A DNA stretch of 64,000 nucleotides, taken from contig NZ_AQYG01000047.1 in NCBI RefSeq assembly GCF_000380485.1, forward strand, positions 186,001 through 250,000. The letters run 5' to 3'. Below are positions 29,311-37,505 of the stretch, piece after piece. A program made the translations under genes and the position numbers. Numbering within the stretch: the first letter of the stretch is position 1; every line of letters begins with the position of its first letter. Under the pieces are notes generated by a model. That model worked only from the letters and a program-made list of their open reading frames with translations, did no database searches and was not told the DNA's origin. This stretch comes from Jongsikchunia kroppenstedtii DSM 45133. Its GTDB lineage: Bacteria; Actinomycetota; Actinomycetes; Mycobacteriales; Mycobacteriaceae.

Positions 29311-29477
29311 CCGACATGTCGGACAGCGCCGAGTCCAATCCCGCGGACCTGACGGAGACCCCCGCGGAGGCTGCGGCCGAGGCGAAGCAGACGCAACTGG
29401 ATGCCCAGGCCGCGGTCGCCGAGGAGATCGACGGCGACGGCGAGGGAATCCTGTCCGAGGAAGAAGGCCTCGCCTAG
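29307..29477 (+). CDS. 56-aa acidic protein
   Basis: Starts MTDMSDSAESNPADLTETP and ends GEGILSEEEGLA: strongly acidic, with an Ala/Gln-rich helix (AAAEAKQTQLDAQAAVAEEI). It is coupled to the preceding 34-aa gene by a 4-bp ATGA overlap. The family is not recognised; it is a small acidic, possibly disordered or helical protein. A programmed frameshift joining both reading frames is possible but the overlap is the normal coupling type. Confidence 0.5.
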   Translation: MTDMSDSAESNPADLTETPAEAAAEAKQTQLDAQAAVAEEIDGDGEGILSEEEGLA

Positions 29478-29586
29478 CGTCCAAGCACGATGTGATCCTC
29501 CGATCCGGCTGCACCCGCTCGGGTACCGTGGCCTCAACCAAGCGCTTGCTCGGCGATGAGTCGGCGCGACCGGTCGAGGAGGAACC

Positions 29587-30483
29587 GTGAAATACGCCGT
29601 GCTCGCGCCGGTGGCGGCGAACACCACCGCCGATCCGCAATGGATGATCGAGTTCGCCCGGCACGCCGAGAGCTGCGGGTTCGAGTCGATGACCGTGGTC
29701 GAGCATGCCGTCGTGATGAGCCGCTACTCCAGCGTGTATCCGTACGCGGCCGACGGCCGGATGGAGCTGACCGACGACTGCGTGATCCCCGACCCACTGG
29801 ATCTGCTGAGCTTCCTCGCGGCGGCCACCAGCACGATCGGCCTGTCCACGGGGGTCCTGGTGGTGCCCAACCATCATCCGGTGGTGCTGGCCAAACGAGT
29901 CGCGACGGTCGACGCCCTCTCGGGCGGTCGACTGCGGCTGTGCGTCGGTGTCGGCTGGATGTCCGAAGAGATCGAGGCCTGCGGCGCCGAGTTCGGCACC
30001 CGCGGTCGCCGGACCGACGAGTCGATCGACGTCATGCGGGCGCTGTGGGCGGATAGCGCCCCGGGCGGCGCCTCCCATCACGGCCGCTTCTTCGATTTCG
30101 ACAACGCCATGAGCTACCCGAAACCCGCGTCACCCCAAGGCGTTCCGATTCATATCGGCGGACACAGCGAAGCAGCGGCCCGCCGGGCCGGCCGGCGCGG
30201 CGATGGACTGCAGCCGCTGGGCGTCGCCGGTGACGAGCTGGCCCGCCTCATCGCGGTGATGCGTCAGGAGGCGGAGCGGGCCGAACGCGATCCGGATCAC
30301 CTGGAGCTCACGCTGGGCCACTCGGTTGCCCGGGTGACTCCCGAAAAGGCAACGAGACTGGCGGATCTGGGTGCCGACCGACTGCTGCTCACCCTCACCC
30401 CGACGCCGGATCTCTCGGCGATCAAGGACGAGCTATCGGCATGCGCAGAGCGCATGAGCCTCGTCCCGGCGACTGTCCGATGA
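29587..30483 (+). CDS. LLM-class F420-dependent oxidoreductase
   Basis: 298 aa, GTG start with GGAGG upstream. Luciferase-like TIM barrel with MTVVEHAVV, the STGVLVVPNHHPVVLAKRVATVDALSGGRLRLCVGVGWMSEE segment of the F420-dependent LLM group (TIGR03619 type), and PIHIGGHSEAAARRAGRRGDG for cofactor/phosphate binding. Such enzymes use reduced F420 (or FMN) to reduce or oxidise organic substrates. The SnoaL-like gene follows with a 4-bp overlap, so the two probably act on the same compound. Confidence 0.9.
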   Translation: MKYAVLAPVAANTTADPQWMIEFARHAESCGFESMTVVEHAVVMSRYSSVYPYAADGRMELTDDCVIPDPLDLLSFLAAATSTIGLSTGVLVVPNHHPVVLAKRVATVDALSGGRLRLCVGVGWMSEEIEACGAEFGTRGRRTDESIDVMRALWADSAPGGASHHGRFFDFDNAMSYPKPASPQGVPIHIGGHSEAAARRAGRRGDGLQPLGVAGDELARLIAVMRQEAERAERDPDHLELTLGHSVARVTPEKATRLADLGADRLLLTLTPTPDLSAIKDELSACAERMSLVPATVR

Positions 30484-30944
30484 GCTCCGTCGCCGATCGG
30501 CTCGACATCGCCGACCTCGTCGCACGCTATGCCCACTACGTCGACCGCCGCGACTGGCTCGCCCTCGCCGAGTTGTTCACCGCGGACGCAGAACTGCTGC
30601 AGCCCGATCCGCCGCGCTCGTTGGAGCCGGCGCGCAGCCTTGTCGGCAGAGACGCGATCCTCGTGGCGATGCACGCGTTGGACGACATTCCGGTCACCCA
30701 GCACGCGGTGCTGGGCACCGTGATCGATTTCGGTGGGCCCGACACCGCGACCGGGTGGGTCACCGGGCAGGCCAACCATGTGACCAGCGATGCCGACAAA
30801 CATCGAAACTTGGTGTGGTACTTGCACTATCAGGACGAGTACCGTCACACCCCGAACGGCTGGCGGATCGCCCGCCGCGCCGTGCACATCGACTGGATCG
30901 AGACTCGGCCGGTGCGGCTGCACCGCGGCACGGCGACCGACTGA
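30480..30944 (+). CDS. SnoaL-like / NTF2-fold domain protein
   Basis: 154 aa, begun at the ATGA overlap with the LLM gene. The SnoaL-4-type opening DIADLVARYAHYVDRRDWLALAELFTADAEL matches bacterial nuclear-transport-factor-2-like proteins, with NLVWYLHYQDEYRHTPNGWRIARRAV at the C terminus. The family covers dehydratases, isomerases and cyclases of small hydrophobic molecules. Catalytic residues such as the family's Asp/His pair (YVDRRDW, DDIPVTQHAV) are present, but the reaction cannot be assigned. Confidence 0.85.
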   Translation: MSSVADRLDIADLVARYAHYVDRRDWLALAELFTADAELLQPDPPRSLEPARSLVGRDAILVAMHALDDIPVTQHAVLGTVIDFGGPDTATGWVTGQANHVTSDADKHRNLVWYLHYQDEYRHTPNGWRIARRAVHIDWIETRPVRLHRGTATD

Positions 30945-30965
30945 GGAGACCGGCCCGCAAGAGGC

Positions 30966-32939
30966 CTATTTAGTGGCAAGCACCACGACCAGCACGGCCA
31001 CGACCGCGATCAACGCATACGCCATGTACGCGTCCAGCCGGCCCGACTGAATCCTCTTGGAGTAGCGAGCTATTGCGAGCAGCCGCGCCACCGCCGGCCG
31101 GTAGAGGTAGCTGTCGATCACATCGCTGACGGTGGTGCTGAAGGCGACCGGTTCGCCGGCGGCCTCCGCGCTGACCCGGTGCTGAGTGCGCAACAGGTTG
31201 CTCAGGACCGTACGCATCGGATTGGCGAACGCAAACGAGGTGTATCCCTGCCCGCGCTCGACTCCCGGCGATCCGGAGGTCCAGACCGGCACCCGACGCA
31301 CTCGGAGGATTCTGCCCCGCGACAGTGCCGCCGCGGCCACCAGTACGACGGCGAACATGCCCGGCAGCACCACCCACAACCAGCTCGGCGAGAGTGCCGA
31401 GAATTCGTCGAACGCCGGCTGGATCACCCACGGGCCGTGCATCATCGATCGCGGCACACCGCCGACGATCCCCTCCACTCCCCGGCCGATGAACCGCAGC
31501 TGCAGGGGCGCAAGCGCTGACACGCCCAACGAACAGCCGATCAGCACCACGACCGCCACTCGGTATGACCACGATTCACCACCCCGGGATCGACCGGGGC
31601 TGGCGTCCCGGTCCGCTCGGCAGGAGGTGAGAGCCGCCAGGCGGACGAATGTCAGGGCCGCGACGCCGATCGTCAGCGCGATCAGCGCCGCCGTCACGGT
31701 CATGCACAACTGCAAGCCGAGACCGTCGATCCGGAACTGCTGCATGAGCGCCTCGAGCGTCAGCCATTCGGACGTGAAGCCCGCGGTCAGGGGCAGGCCC
31801 GCCAGCGTCAGCGCGCCGACGGTCAACCCCGCACTCGACCATGGCAACCGATCGCGGATACCGCCGATCGCGTCCAGTTCCGTTTCACCACAGTATGTTT
31901 CGATGCGGGAGGTGGACACGAAGAGCAGCGACTTGCCGATCGCATGGGCGATCACCTGCGCGGTCGCGGCCACGATTCCGGTCGCCATGATCCCCGGGCT
32001 GTGCACCACCGCACCCGTCAGCGCCACGCCGTAGCCGGCGACGATCATGCCGGCGTTCTCCACACTCGACCACGCGACCAGCGAGGGCAGCCGCGGGTTC
32101 ACGGCCGCCTGGGCAATCCCGTAGACGGCGCTCACACCGCCGACTACGAGCACAGTGCAGGCCAGCCATACCGGTGGCGGGCCGAGCACGTCGAGCACGC
32201 GCCACATGCCGTAGAACCCGACGTTGACCGCGGCTCCCGCCATCACGGCACGGGCCGCCGCCGGCGCGGCCGAATAGCTACGGGGCAACCAGACGTGCGC
32301 AGGCACCAGTCCGACTTTGATCGCGAATCCCACCAGCAGCAACACATAGCCGGTCGCCCGGACAGCAGGATTGGGGCAGGCGAGGTCGACCAGTCGATAT
32401 CCGCCATCACCACAGGCAACCAGCAGCAGGGTGCCGGCGAGTAGGAATGCGCCGCTCGCGCGGCCGAACACCACGGTGATCGTGGCCGCCGCCGGCCGGT
32501 CCGGTCGATGCCGTTCGAACACGGTGAGCAGATAGAACGCGATTGTCAGCATCTCCCACCAGAACAGGAAGGCGAAGATGCTGGTGGCCGCGATGATTCC
32601 CAGCATGGCCGCAAGCGCGAGCCCGATAAGACTCTGCACCCGCCCGCGCAGCGGACCTTCCGCCTGTCGGATGCCGGCGATCGCGGGCAGCGCGACGGCG
32701 AACGCGATCACGATGAACATGCCGGAGAGCCGGTCGCACGACAATGCGACCGGAGTCATGCCGTCCGAGTTTCCCATCGTCAGATGCGCGGTGTGCCCGG
32801 CCATCCCGCGCGCTCCGACGACGATGGCGAGGATGGCGCCGACCGCATTGATGACCAGGGCGAGCACCGCTGCCCGGCCACGCCCCCACAACCCGATAGC
32901 CGCCGACGCGGCGAACACGACCAGGGTCACCCCGATCAT
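30966..32939 (-). CDS. HyfB/HycC-like proton-translocating subunit (NuoL/Mrp family)
   Basis: 657 aa; the ATG at 32939 is chosen because it overlaps the upstream stop (ATGA), although the frame is open longer. About 14-16 hydrophobic segments: FWWEMLTIAFYLLTVFE holds the TM5 Glu and GFAIKVGLVPAHVWLPRSYSAAP the TM7 Lys and surrounding His, the residues that carry protons in NuoL/M/N-like pumps. A C-terminal extension with the last helix DAYMAYALIAVVAVLVVVLAT resembles the lateral-helix end of HyfB/NuoL. Last gene of the six-gene Ehr-like operon. In M. tuberculosis the equivalent is Rv0083. Confidence 0.88.
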   Translation of the reverse strand: MIGVTLVVFAASAAIGLWGRGRAAVLALVINAVGAILAIVVGARGMAGHTAHLTMGNSDGMTPVALSCDRLSGMFIVIAFAVALPAIAGIRQAEGPLRGRVQSLIGLALAAMLGIIAATSIFAFLFWWEMLTIAFYLLTVFERHRPDRPAAATITVVFGRASGAFLLAGTLLLVACGDGGYRLVDLACPNPAVRATGYVLLLVGFAIKVGLVPAHVWLPRSYSAAPAAARAVMAGAAVNVGFYGMWRVLDVLGPPPVWLACTVLVVGGVSAVYGIAQAAVNPRLPSLVAWSSVENAGMIVAGYGVALTGAVVHSPGIMATGIVAATAQVIAHAIGKSLLFVSTSRIETYCGETELDAIGGIRDRLPWSSAGLTVGALTLAGLPLTAGFTSEWLTLEALMQQFRIDGLGLQLCMTVTAALIALTIGVAALTFVRLAALTSCRADRDASPGRSRGGESWSYRVAVVVLIGCSLGVSALAPLQLRFIGRGVEGIVGGVPRSMMHGPWVIQPAFDEFSALSPSWLWVVLPGMFAVVLVAAAALSRGRILRVRRVPVWTSGSPGVERGQGYTSFAFANPMRTVLSNLLRTQHRVSAEAAGEPVAFSTTVSDVIDSYLYRPAVARLLAIARYSKRIQSGRLDAYMAYALIAVVAVLVVVLATK

Positions 32940-33733
32940 GACGAGACCTCGGTCGACGAGCGGGGCAGCCGATGCAGCGCCAGCAGGATCGCGTGCAGCA
33001 GGCTGAACGGCGTCGGCGGTGCACCCGGAACCCAGACGTCCACCGGCACAATCGTGTCGATACCCCGACTGGCGGCGTAGCCGTCGCCGATGAGGCCGCC
33101 GCTGATCGCATCTGTGCCGCAAGCGATGACCACTCGCGGCTCGGGTACGGCCTCGATGGTCCGCAACAGCGGACCGGTCATGCCGATGGCGCCGACCCCG
33201 GTGATCAACAGGATGTCCGCATGGCGCGGCGACGCCGTGAAGAAGATACCCAACCGGTGCAGGTCGTAGACGGGATTCGCCAACGCCGCGATCTCCCATT
33301 CGTCACTCCCGTCCGAACCGGCATCGACGTGCCGGATATGGACCGAGTGCCGCAGCCATTTCACCCGTCGTGCCAGGCGCTCCTGCAGGGCCGGGAGATC
33401 GTCGTCGTCCGTCGGTGCGCTATGCAGCTCGCTCCGCGACAGCCTGGCGACATCGGCACCCGGTCGCCATCCGAACACGGTGGGGGCGGCGTCGATGCAG
33501 CGCCGACAGAGGATGCAGCGGCCGCGGTCGAGATCGATCGGCCGCTCGTTCGACTCGTCGATCGTGATCGCCTGCGTCGGGCAGGTTCTCGATGCGGCGA
33601 CCGCGGCGACCGGATCGTCGGACAGCACTGCCACCGAGCCCCGGAACTCGTCGAAATAGGGATCCGCCGCACGCGGCCAGCGGCTCGTCAGGATTCCGTT
33701 GCGCACTCCGCGGAGCGGCCACCACTCGATCAC
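32936..33733 (-). CDS. HyfI/NuoB-like small subunit fused to a ferredoxin domain, cluster ligands lost
   Basis: 265 aa fusion. Residues about 30-95 are a ferredoxin-type segment with one set of cluster ligands (TCP and CILCRRC), probably a single [4Fe-4S]. Residues about 115-255 match the NuoB/HycG small subunit (SPRHADILLITG, PEPRVVIACG, VDVWVPGAPPTP). All four residues that normally ligate its [4Fe-4S] cluster are changed: DAGSCNGC reads DAGSDGSDE, GECAVSGG reads GTDAISGG and VPGCPP reads VPGAPP. Electron transfer through this subunit would have to end at the ferredoxin part. Coupled by 4-bp overlaps on both sides. Confidence 0.9.
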   Translation of the reverse strand: MIEWWPLRGVRNGILTSRWPRAADPYFDEFRGSVAVLSDDPVAAVAASRTCPTQAITIDESNERPIDLDRGRCILCRRCIDAAPTVFGWRPGADVARLSRSELHSAPTDDDDLPALQERLARRVKWLRHSVHIRHVDAGSDGSDEWEIAALANPVYDLHRLGIFFTASPRHADILLITGVGAIGMTGPLLRTIEAVPEPRVVIACGTDAISGGLIGDGYAASRGIDTIVPVDVWVPGAPPTPFSLLHAILLALHRLPRSSTEVSS

Positions 33734-35265
33734 ATCGCCACCCCCGCATAACTGAGACCGAAGCTGGCCTCGATGAACGGAAAGTCGGTGAAGATGTCCG
33801 TACGGAACACATGCCGGAACAGCAGAAGGTTATGCAGGCCGGGCGATCTCGCGAAACAACGCTGCACCACGCCTCCCTGCAGGTGCAGCGCATAGAGCAC
33901 CTCGCCCTGAGCCGCCTCGGCCCATCCCAGGAACACTCCGTCGCGAAGACCGTCCATCTCGATCGACGGACGGCGGTCACCGCGCGACAAATGATTGCTC
34001 TGCAACCGATCCGCGGCCTGGACGATGAGCTGGAACGACGCCGCCATCTCGTGCCGGCGTACGGCGAGTCGGGCCATGGCGTCGCCGGCCCGGTCGATCG
34101 ACGGCACCACCGGAGGCAGATCCAGGTAACCGTCGTAGGGTCGCTGCTGCCGGCAGTCGTTGTTGCAGGCGCTCGCCCGGCCGATCGGCCCGAGCGTCCC
34201 ATGCTGTTTCGCCAACGATTCGTCCAGCACGCCGGTCGCTCGAAGACGGTCGAGGAACGAGGCGTCGTCGAGTAGCGCCCGCATGTCGGCGCCCACCCGG
34301 GCGCCCAGGATCCCGGCCGCCGACGCGACGTGCTCCGGATCGAGCTCCAGCGGCTTGGCCACCCCGCCCGGCACGATCACCGAACGCCCGAACCTGCTCC
34401 CGCACAACGACGACATCAGCCGCATCGCCGTTTCCTTATGCCACCCGAGGCGTGACTGCGCGACCGCCAGACCGGCCGCCTCGGACAGCCGGGTCGCCAC
34501 GTCGAGATGATTGGCGATCCGCTCCAGCTCGGCGTAGATGACCCGACTCAGCCGTGCGTACTCGGGAGGCCGGACACCGGCGGCGGCCTCGACCGCGTGC
34601 GAGAAGGCCAGGGCGTGGGCGATCGTCGAGATCCCTTCCACCCGTTCGGCGACCAGCACGGCGTCCGCCGGCGGCAGTCCTTCGAAGCGCTTCGCCATTC
34701 CGCGATGCTTGTAGTGCGGCCGAATCGTGAGGTACGGGATGTTCTCGCCGGGCGACTCGATGAGGAACTCGATCGACTCGAAGACCCCGGACCGGACCGG
34801 GCCGAACGGCAGGGCGAAGATGCCCTCCCCCTCGACATCGACGGGACCGAACTCGTCGACGGCCGTCAACTGGATCTCGATGTGGCTGCCCGCTCCCGGC
34901 AGCGGCGCGGCCGCGTTCTCGACCGGCGGCAACAGGAGCGGCTCGAGGCGGGGATGCCCCGTCGGCGTCACCCCGGACAGGTCGTGCAGGGCGCGCTCGT
35001 ACCAGAACGCCGCCGGAATCTCGGGAGTCAACGACCGATAGGTGAGTATGCCTTGTTCGTCGGCGGCGAGTTCACAACCAAGACAATCGATTCGCGTCGC
35101 CGATCCGACGAGCGCGTAGATCTGCGCGGTATCTGCCTGTTCCGAATGCGCGCAGTACAGACCCGCCAAGCGATCGCCCGCCAGGCGATCGACGACAGCC
35201 TGGCGCCATGCCGCGACGTCCGATCGGTACGACCGCACGACTTGACCGACATGCGGATCGATCAT
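33730..35265 (-). CDS. HyfG/HycE-like large subunit without NiFe-binding cysteines
   Basis: 511 aa: an N-terminal NuoC-like domain (residues 1-160) fused to a NuoD/HycE-like large subunit. The hydrogenase L1 motif RVCGICxxAH reads RVEGISTIAH, so both Cys are lost (to Glu and Ser). The C-terminal DPCxxC motif is absent; instead the end reads SPGLHNLLLFRHVFRTDIFTDFPFIEASFGLSYAG, closer to complex I NuoD. It therefore cannot hold a NiFe centre and is an energy-converting hydrogenase-related (Ehr) protein. The counterpart in M. tuberculosis is annotated hycE (Rv0087), where the NiFe ligands should also be checked. Coupled by 4-bp overlaps to both neighbours. Confidence 0.9.
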   Translation of the reverse strand: MIDPHVGQVVRSYRSDVAAWRQAVVDRLAGDRLAGLYCAHSEQADTAQIYALVGSATRIDCLGCELAADEQGILTYRSLTPEIPAAFWYERALHDLSGVTPTGHPRLEPLLLPPVENAAAPLPGAGSHIEIQLTAVDEFGPVDVEGEGIFALPFGPVRSGVFESIEFLIESPGENIPYLTIRPHYKHRGMAKRFEGLPPADAVLVAERVEGISTIAHALAFSHAVEAAAGVRPPEYARLSRVIYAELERIANHLDVATRLSEAAGLAVAQSRLGWHKETAMRLMSSLCGSRFGRSVIVPGGVAKPLELDPEHVASAAGILGARVGADMRALLDDASFLDRLRATGVLDESLAKQHGTLGPIGRASACNNDCRQQRPYDGYLDLPPVVPSIDRAGDAMARLAVRRHEMAASFQLIVQAADRLQSNHLSRGDRRPSIEMDGLRDGVFLGWAEAAQGEVLYALHLQGGVVQRCFARSPGLHNLLLFRHVFRTDIFTDFPFIEASFGLSYAGVAM

Positions 35266-36791
35266 GATGCCCCCTTCAGTTCGGTCGCGGCCGCCGACAG
35301 CAGGTGTTCCAGTGGCATCGGAAGGTAGATACCGAGCAGCAGCAGGACGCCGATACCGACCGCCATCGGTATTGTCATCAACAGACCGGGCTCCGTTGCC
35401 GTGGGACCTTCGATCTCCGCGTCGGGGCCCCCGGGAACCGGCTCGGATCCGCGACCCACGGACTGCGGGCGGTACAGCATTCCCGTCGTCGAACCGATGA
35501 GCCCGGCGAACGCCACGGTCACCAGGACGATCAGGATCACGGCTGCGGTCGCGCTGGCCCGTCCGGCCGACAGCCCACCGGCCACGATCTGAAACTCACT
35601 GCGGAACAGGCCGAATGGCGGCATGGCCGACAGTGCGAGCACCGCCATGAGAAACAGCGGCGCCGTCCATCGCAGCCGGCCGACCGCATCTCGGATGGAC
35701 TGGATCGTCCGTGTCCCATAGCTGTGCACCAGGATCCCGGCCCCCATGAAGGCGCTCGCTTTCGCTGCCGCGTGCGCCAGTACGTGCAGCATCACCCCCA
35801 CGAACGCGACCGTCACACCGAAGCTGATCCCGATCGCCAGGATCCCCATATGCTCGACGCTCGAATAGGCGAGGAGACGCTTGAGATGTCGCTGCTGTAG
35901 TAAATAGAGCGACGCGAGCAACAGCGACAACACCCCGAATACCAACAGGACCGTCTGTGGAAAGTCCGGCCCGAGCGTGCGCAGCGCGATCTGGTGATAG
36001 CGCAGTATCGCGTAGAAGCTGGTCGCCAGCAGCGAACCCGACAACATCGCCGACACCGGCGTCGGCGCCTCGGCATGCGCATCCGGCAGCCAGGTGTGCA
36101 CCGGAAACAGCCCCACCTTGGTGCCGAACCCCACCACCGCCAGCACGAAGGCGATCCGCACGGGGGTGGGCGGCAACTGTCGGGCCACGCCGAGTAGTGA
36201 GTCGAGGCCGAGATCGTACGACTCGCCGAGTACTTGCGAGCCCGCGAAGTACATGAAAATCGTTGCGAGCAAGCCGATCCCCAGGCCGGAGGATGCGATC
36301 AACACATACTTCCAGGCCGCCTCGCTCGCCTCTTCGGTGCGATCCAGAGCCACCAGCAGCGCCGAAACCACTGTGGTGACCTCGATGGCCACCCAGAGCA
36401 GGGCCAGCCCGTTCATCAGCGGGGCGCAGATCAGCGACCACGCAAAAGCGTTGAACCCCAGGTAGAACCGCCGCGAATAGCTCCGAAACCATGCCACACT
36501 CTCGGCGGACCGATGCCCGGCGCTCTCGGCCCGCAGATACCCGATCGCGTACACGGAGGTCACCGCGTAGACGAAGGTCGCGCCCAGAAGGAATACCGTC
36601 GACAACGCATCGGCGCGCAGGTAGCGGAACGCGGTCACCGTGCCGCTGCTCGCCGGCCCGATCACGAACAGCGACAGCACGAGGCAGCCGATCCCGCTCG
36701 CCGCGGTCAACCAGCGCACGAAACCTTCGAACGGCAGCAGGCTCAGCAGGGTGACGGCCAGCGGGACGACGACGAGAAGCAGCAGCACCAT
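35262..36791 (-). CDS. HyfF/HycQ-like proton-translocating membrane subunit
   Basis: 509 aa, about 14 hydrophobic segments. NuoN/M/L signature GFGTKVGLFPVHTWLPDAHAEAPTPVSAMLSG with the conserved Lys and His, and LLWVAIEVTTVVSALLVAL with the TM5 Glu, so the proton channel residues look intact. Cytoplasmic C-terminal stretch SVGRGSEPVPGGPDAEIEGP separates the last helix. Equivalent to Rv0086. It lies 3 bp after the hycP gene and overlaps the large-subunit start by 4 bp. Confidence 0.92.
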   Translation of the reverse strand: MVLLLLVVVPLAVTLLSLLPFEGFVRWLTAASGIGCLVLSLFVIGPASSGTVTAFRYLRADALSTVFLLGATFVYAVTSVYAIGYLRAESAGHRSAESVAWFRSYSRRFYLGFNAFAWSLICAPLMNGLALLWVAIEVTTVVSALLVALDRTEEASEAAWKYVLIASSGLGIGLLATIFMYFAGSQVLGESYDLGLDSLLGVARQLPPTPVRIAFVLAVVGFGTKVGLFPVHTWLPDAHAEAPTPVSAMLSGSLLATSFYAILRYHQIALRTLGPDFPQTVLLVFGVLSLLLASLYLLQQRHLKRLLAYSSVEHMGILAIGISFGVTVAFVGVMLHVLAHAAAKASAFMGAGILVHSYGTRTIQSIRDAVGRLRWTAPLFLMAVLALSAMPPFGLFRSEFQIVAGGLSAGRASATAAVILIVLVTVAFAGLIGSTTGMLYRPQSVGRGSEPVPGGPDAEIEGPTATEPGLLMTIPMAVGIGVLLLLGIYLPMPLEHLLSAAATELKGAS

Positions 36792-36794
36792 GTC

Positions 36795-37505
36795 TTACCC
36801 TCGCAGCCGATCGAGCGTGGCGGTGGACAAGGACCGCACGCGGCGATGGTGAACCCGCATCAGCACACCGAACACGACGACGGCGACCAGTAGATCGAAG
36901 AGGAATGCCACCTCGAGGATCAGGGGCATACCGGCCGCGACCACCAGACTGGCCAACGAGACGCCGTTCTCCAGCGAGAAGAATCCCATCGCCTGACTGA
37001 CCACGTCGCGACGCAGGGCCATGATCACGAACGCCACCAGCACCACGCTGCCGGACAGGCCCAATGCCGCCGAGGACAGGACATTCGAGCGGATGCCCAG
37101 GCCCCCGATGGCGAAGAATCCGAAGAGCGCCACAGCCAGCGACAAGAGCACTTCGGTGGCCACACCCAGGACACCGCTGCCGGCGATGCTGGTGCCCGCA
37201 CCGCGCAGGAGGGTCAGGATCAGCAGCGGTACCACCACCACCTTCAGCAGGAACGAGAGGACGGCCAGGACATAGAGCTCCGGGATGTCCTTGCCGCCGG
37301 CCACCACTGCGGCGAGCACGCTCAGTGCCAGCGACTGCAGCGCATACAACCGCACCTGTGCCCGGAGCATGGCGACGCGCAGCATCCCGAATTCGGTCAG
37401 CACCAGGAGCACCGCCACCGTGTTGGTCACACCCTCGAAGACCGACGGCGACGAATGAGCGGGACCGCTCGCGGACCCGAGAATCGTCAGAACCATTGAC
37501 ATCAT
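36795..37505 (-). CDS. HyfE/HycP-like membrane subunit (NuoK type)
   Basis: 236 aa, about 6-7 hydrophobic helices, matching the HyfE/HycP family that contains a NuoK-like core. Charged residues buried in helices (LVLTEFGMLRVAML, DIPELYVLAVLSFLLKVVVVPLL, FFSLENGVSLASLV) correspond to the conserved Glu/Lys positions. It follows hycD through a 4-bp ATGA overlap. Equivalent to Rv0085. Confidence 0.88.
   Translation of the reverse strand: MMSMVLTILGSASGPAHSSPSVFEGVTNTVAVLLVLTEFGMLRVAMLRAQVRLYALQSLALSVLAAVVAGGKDIPELYVLAVLSFLLKVVVVPLLILTLLRGAGTSIAGSGVLGVATEVLLSLAVALFGFFAIGGLGIRSNVLSSAALGLSGSVVLVAFVIMALRRDVVSQAMGFFSLENGVSLASLVVAAGMPLILEVAFLFDLLVAVVVFGVLMRVHHRRVRSLSTATLDRLRG

Noticed and set aside
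33730-35265. Functional [NiFe]-hydrogenase or formate hydrogenlyase
   Set aside because: The L1 and L2 Cys of the large subunit and the small-subunit cluster Cys are missing, and no hydrogenase maturation genes (hyp) are in the window.
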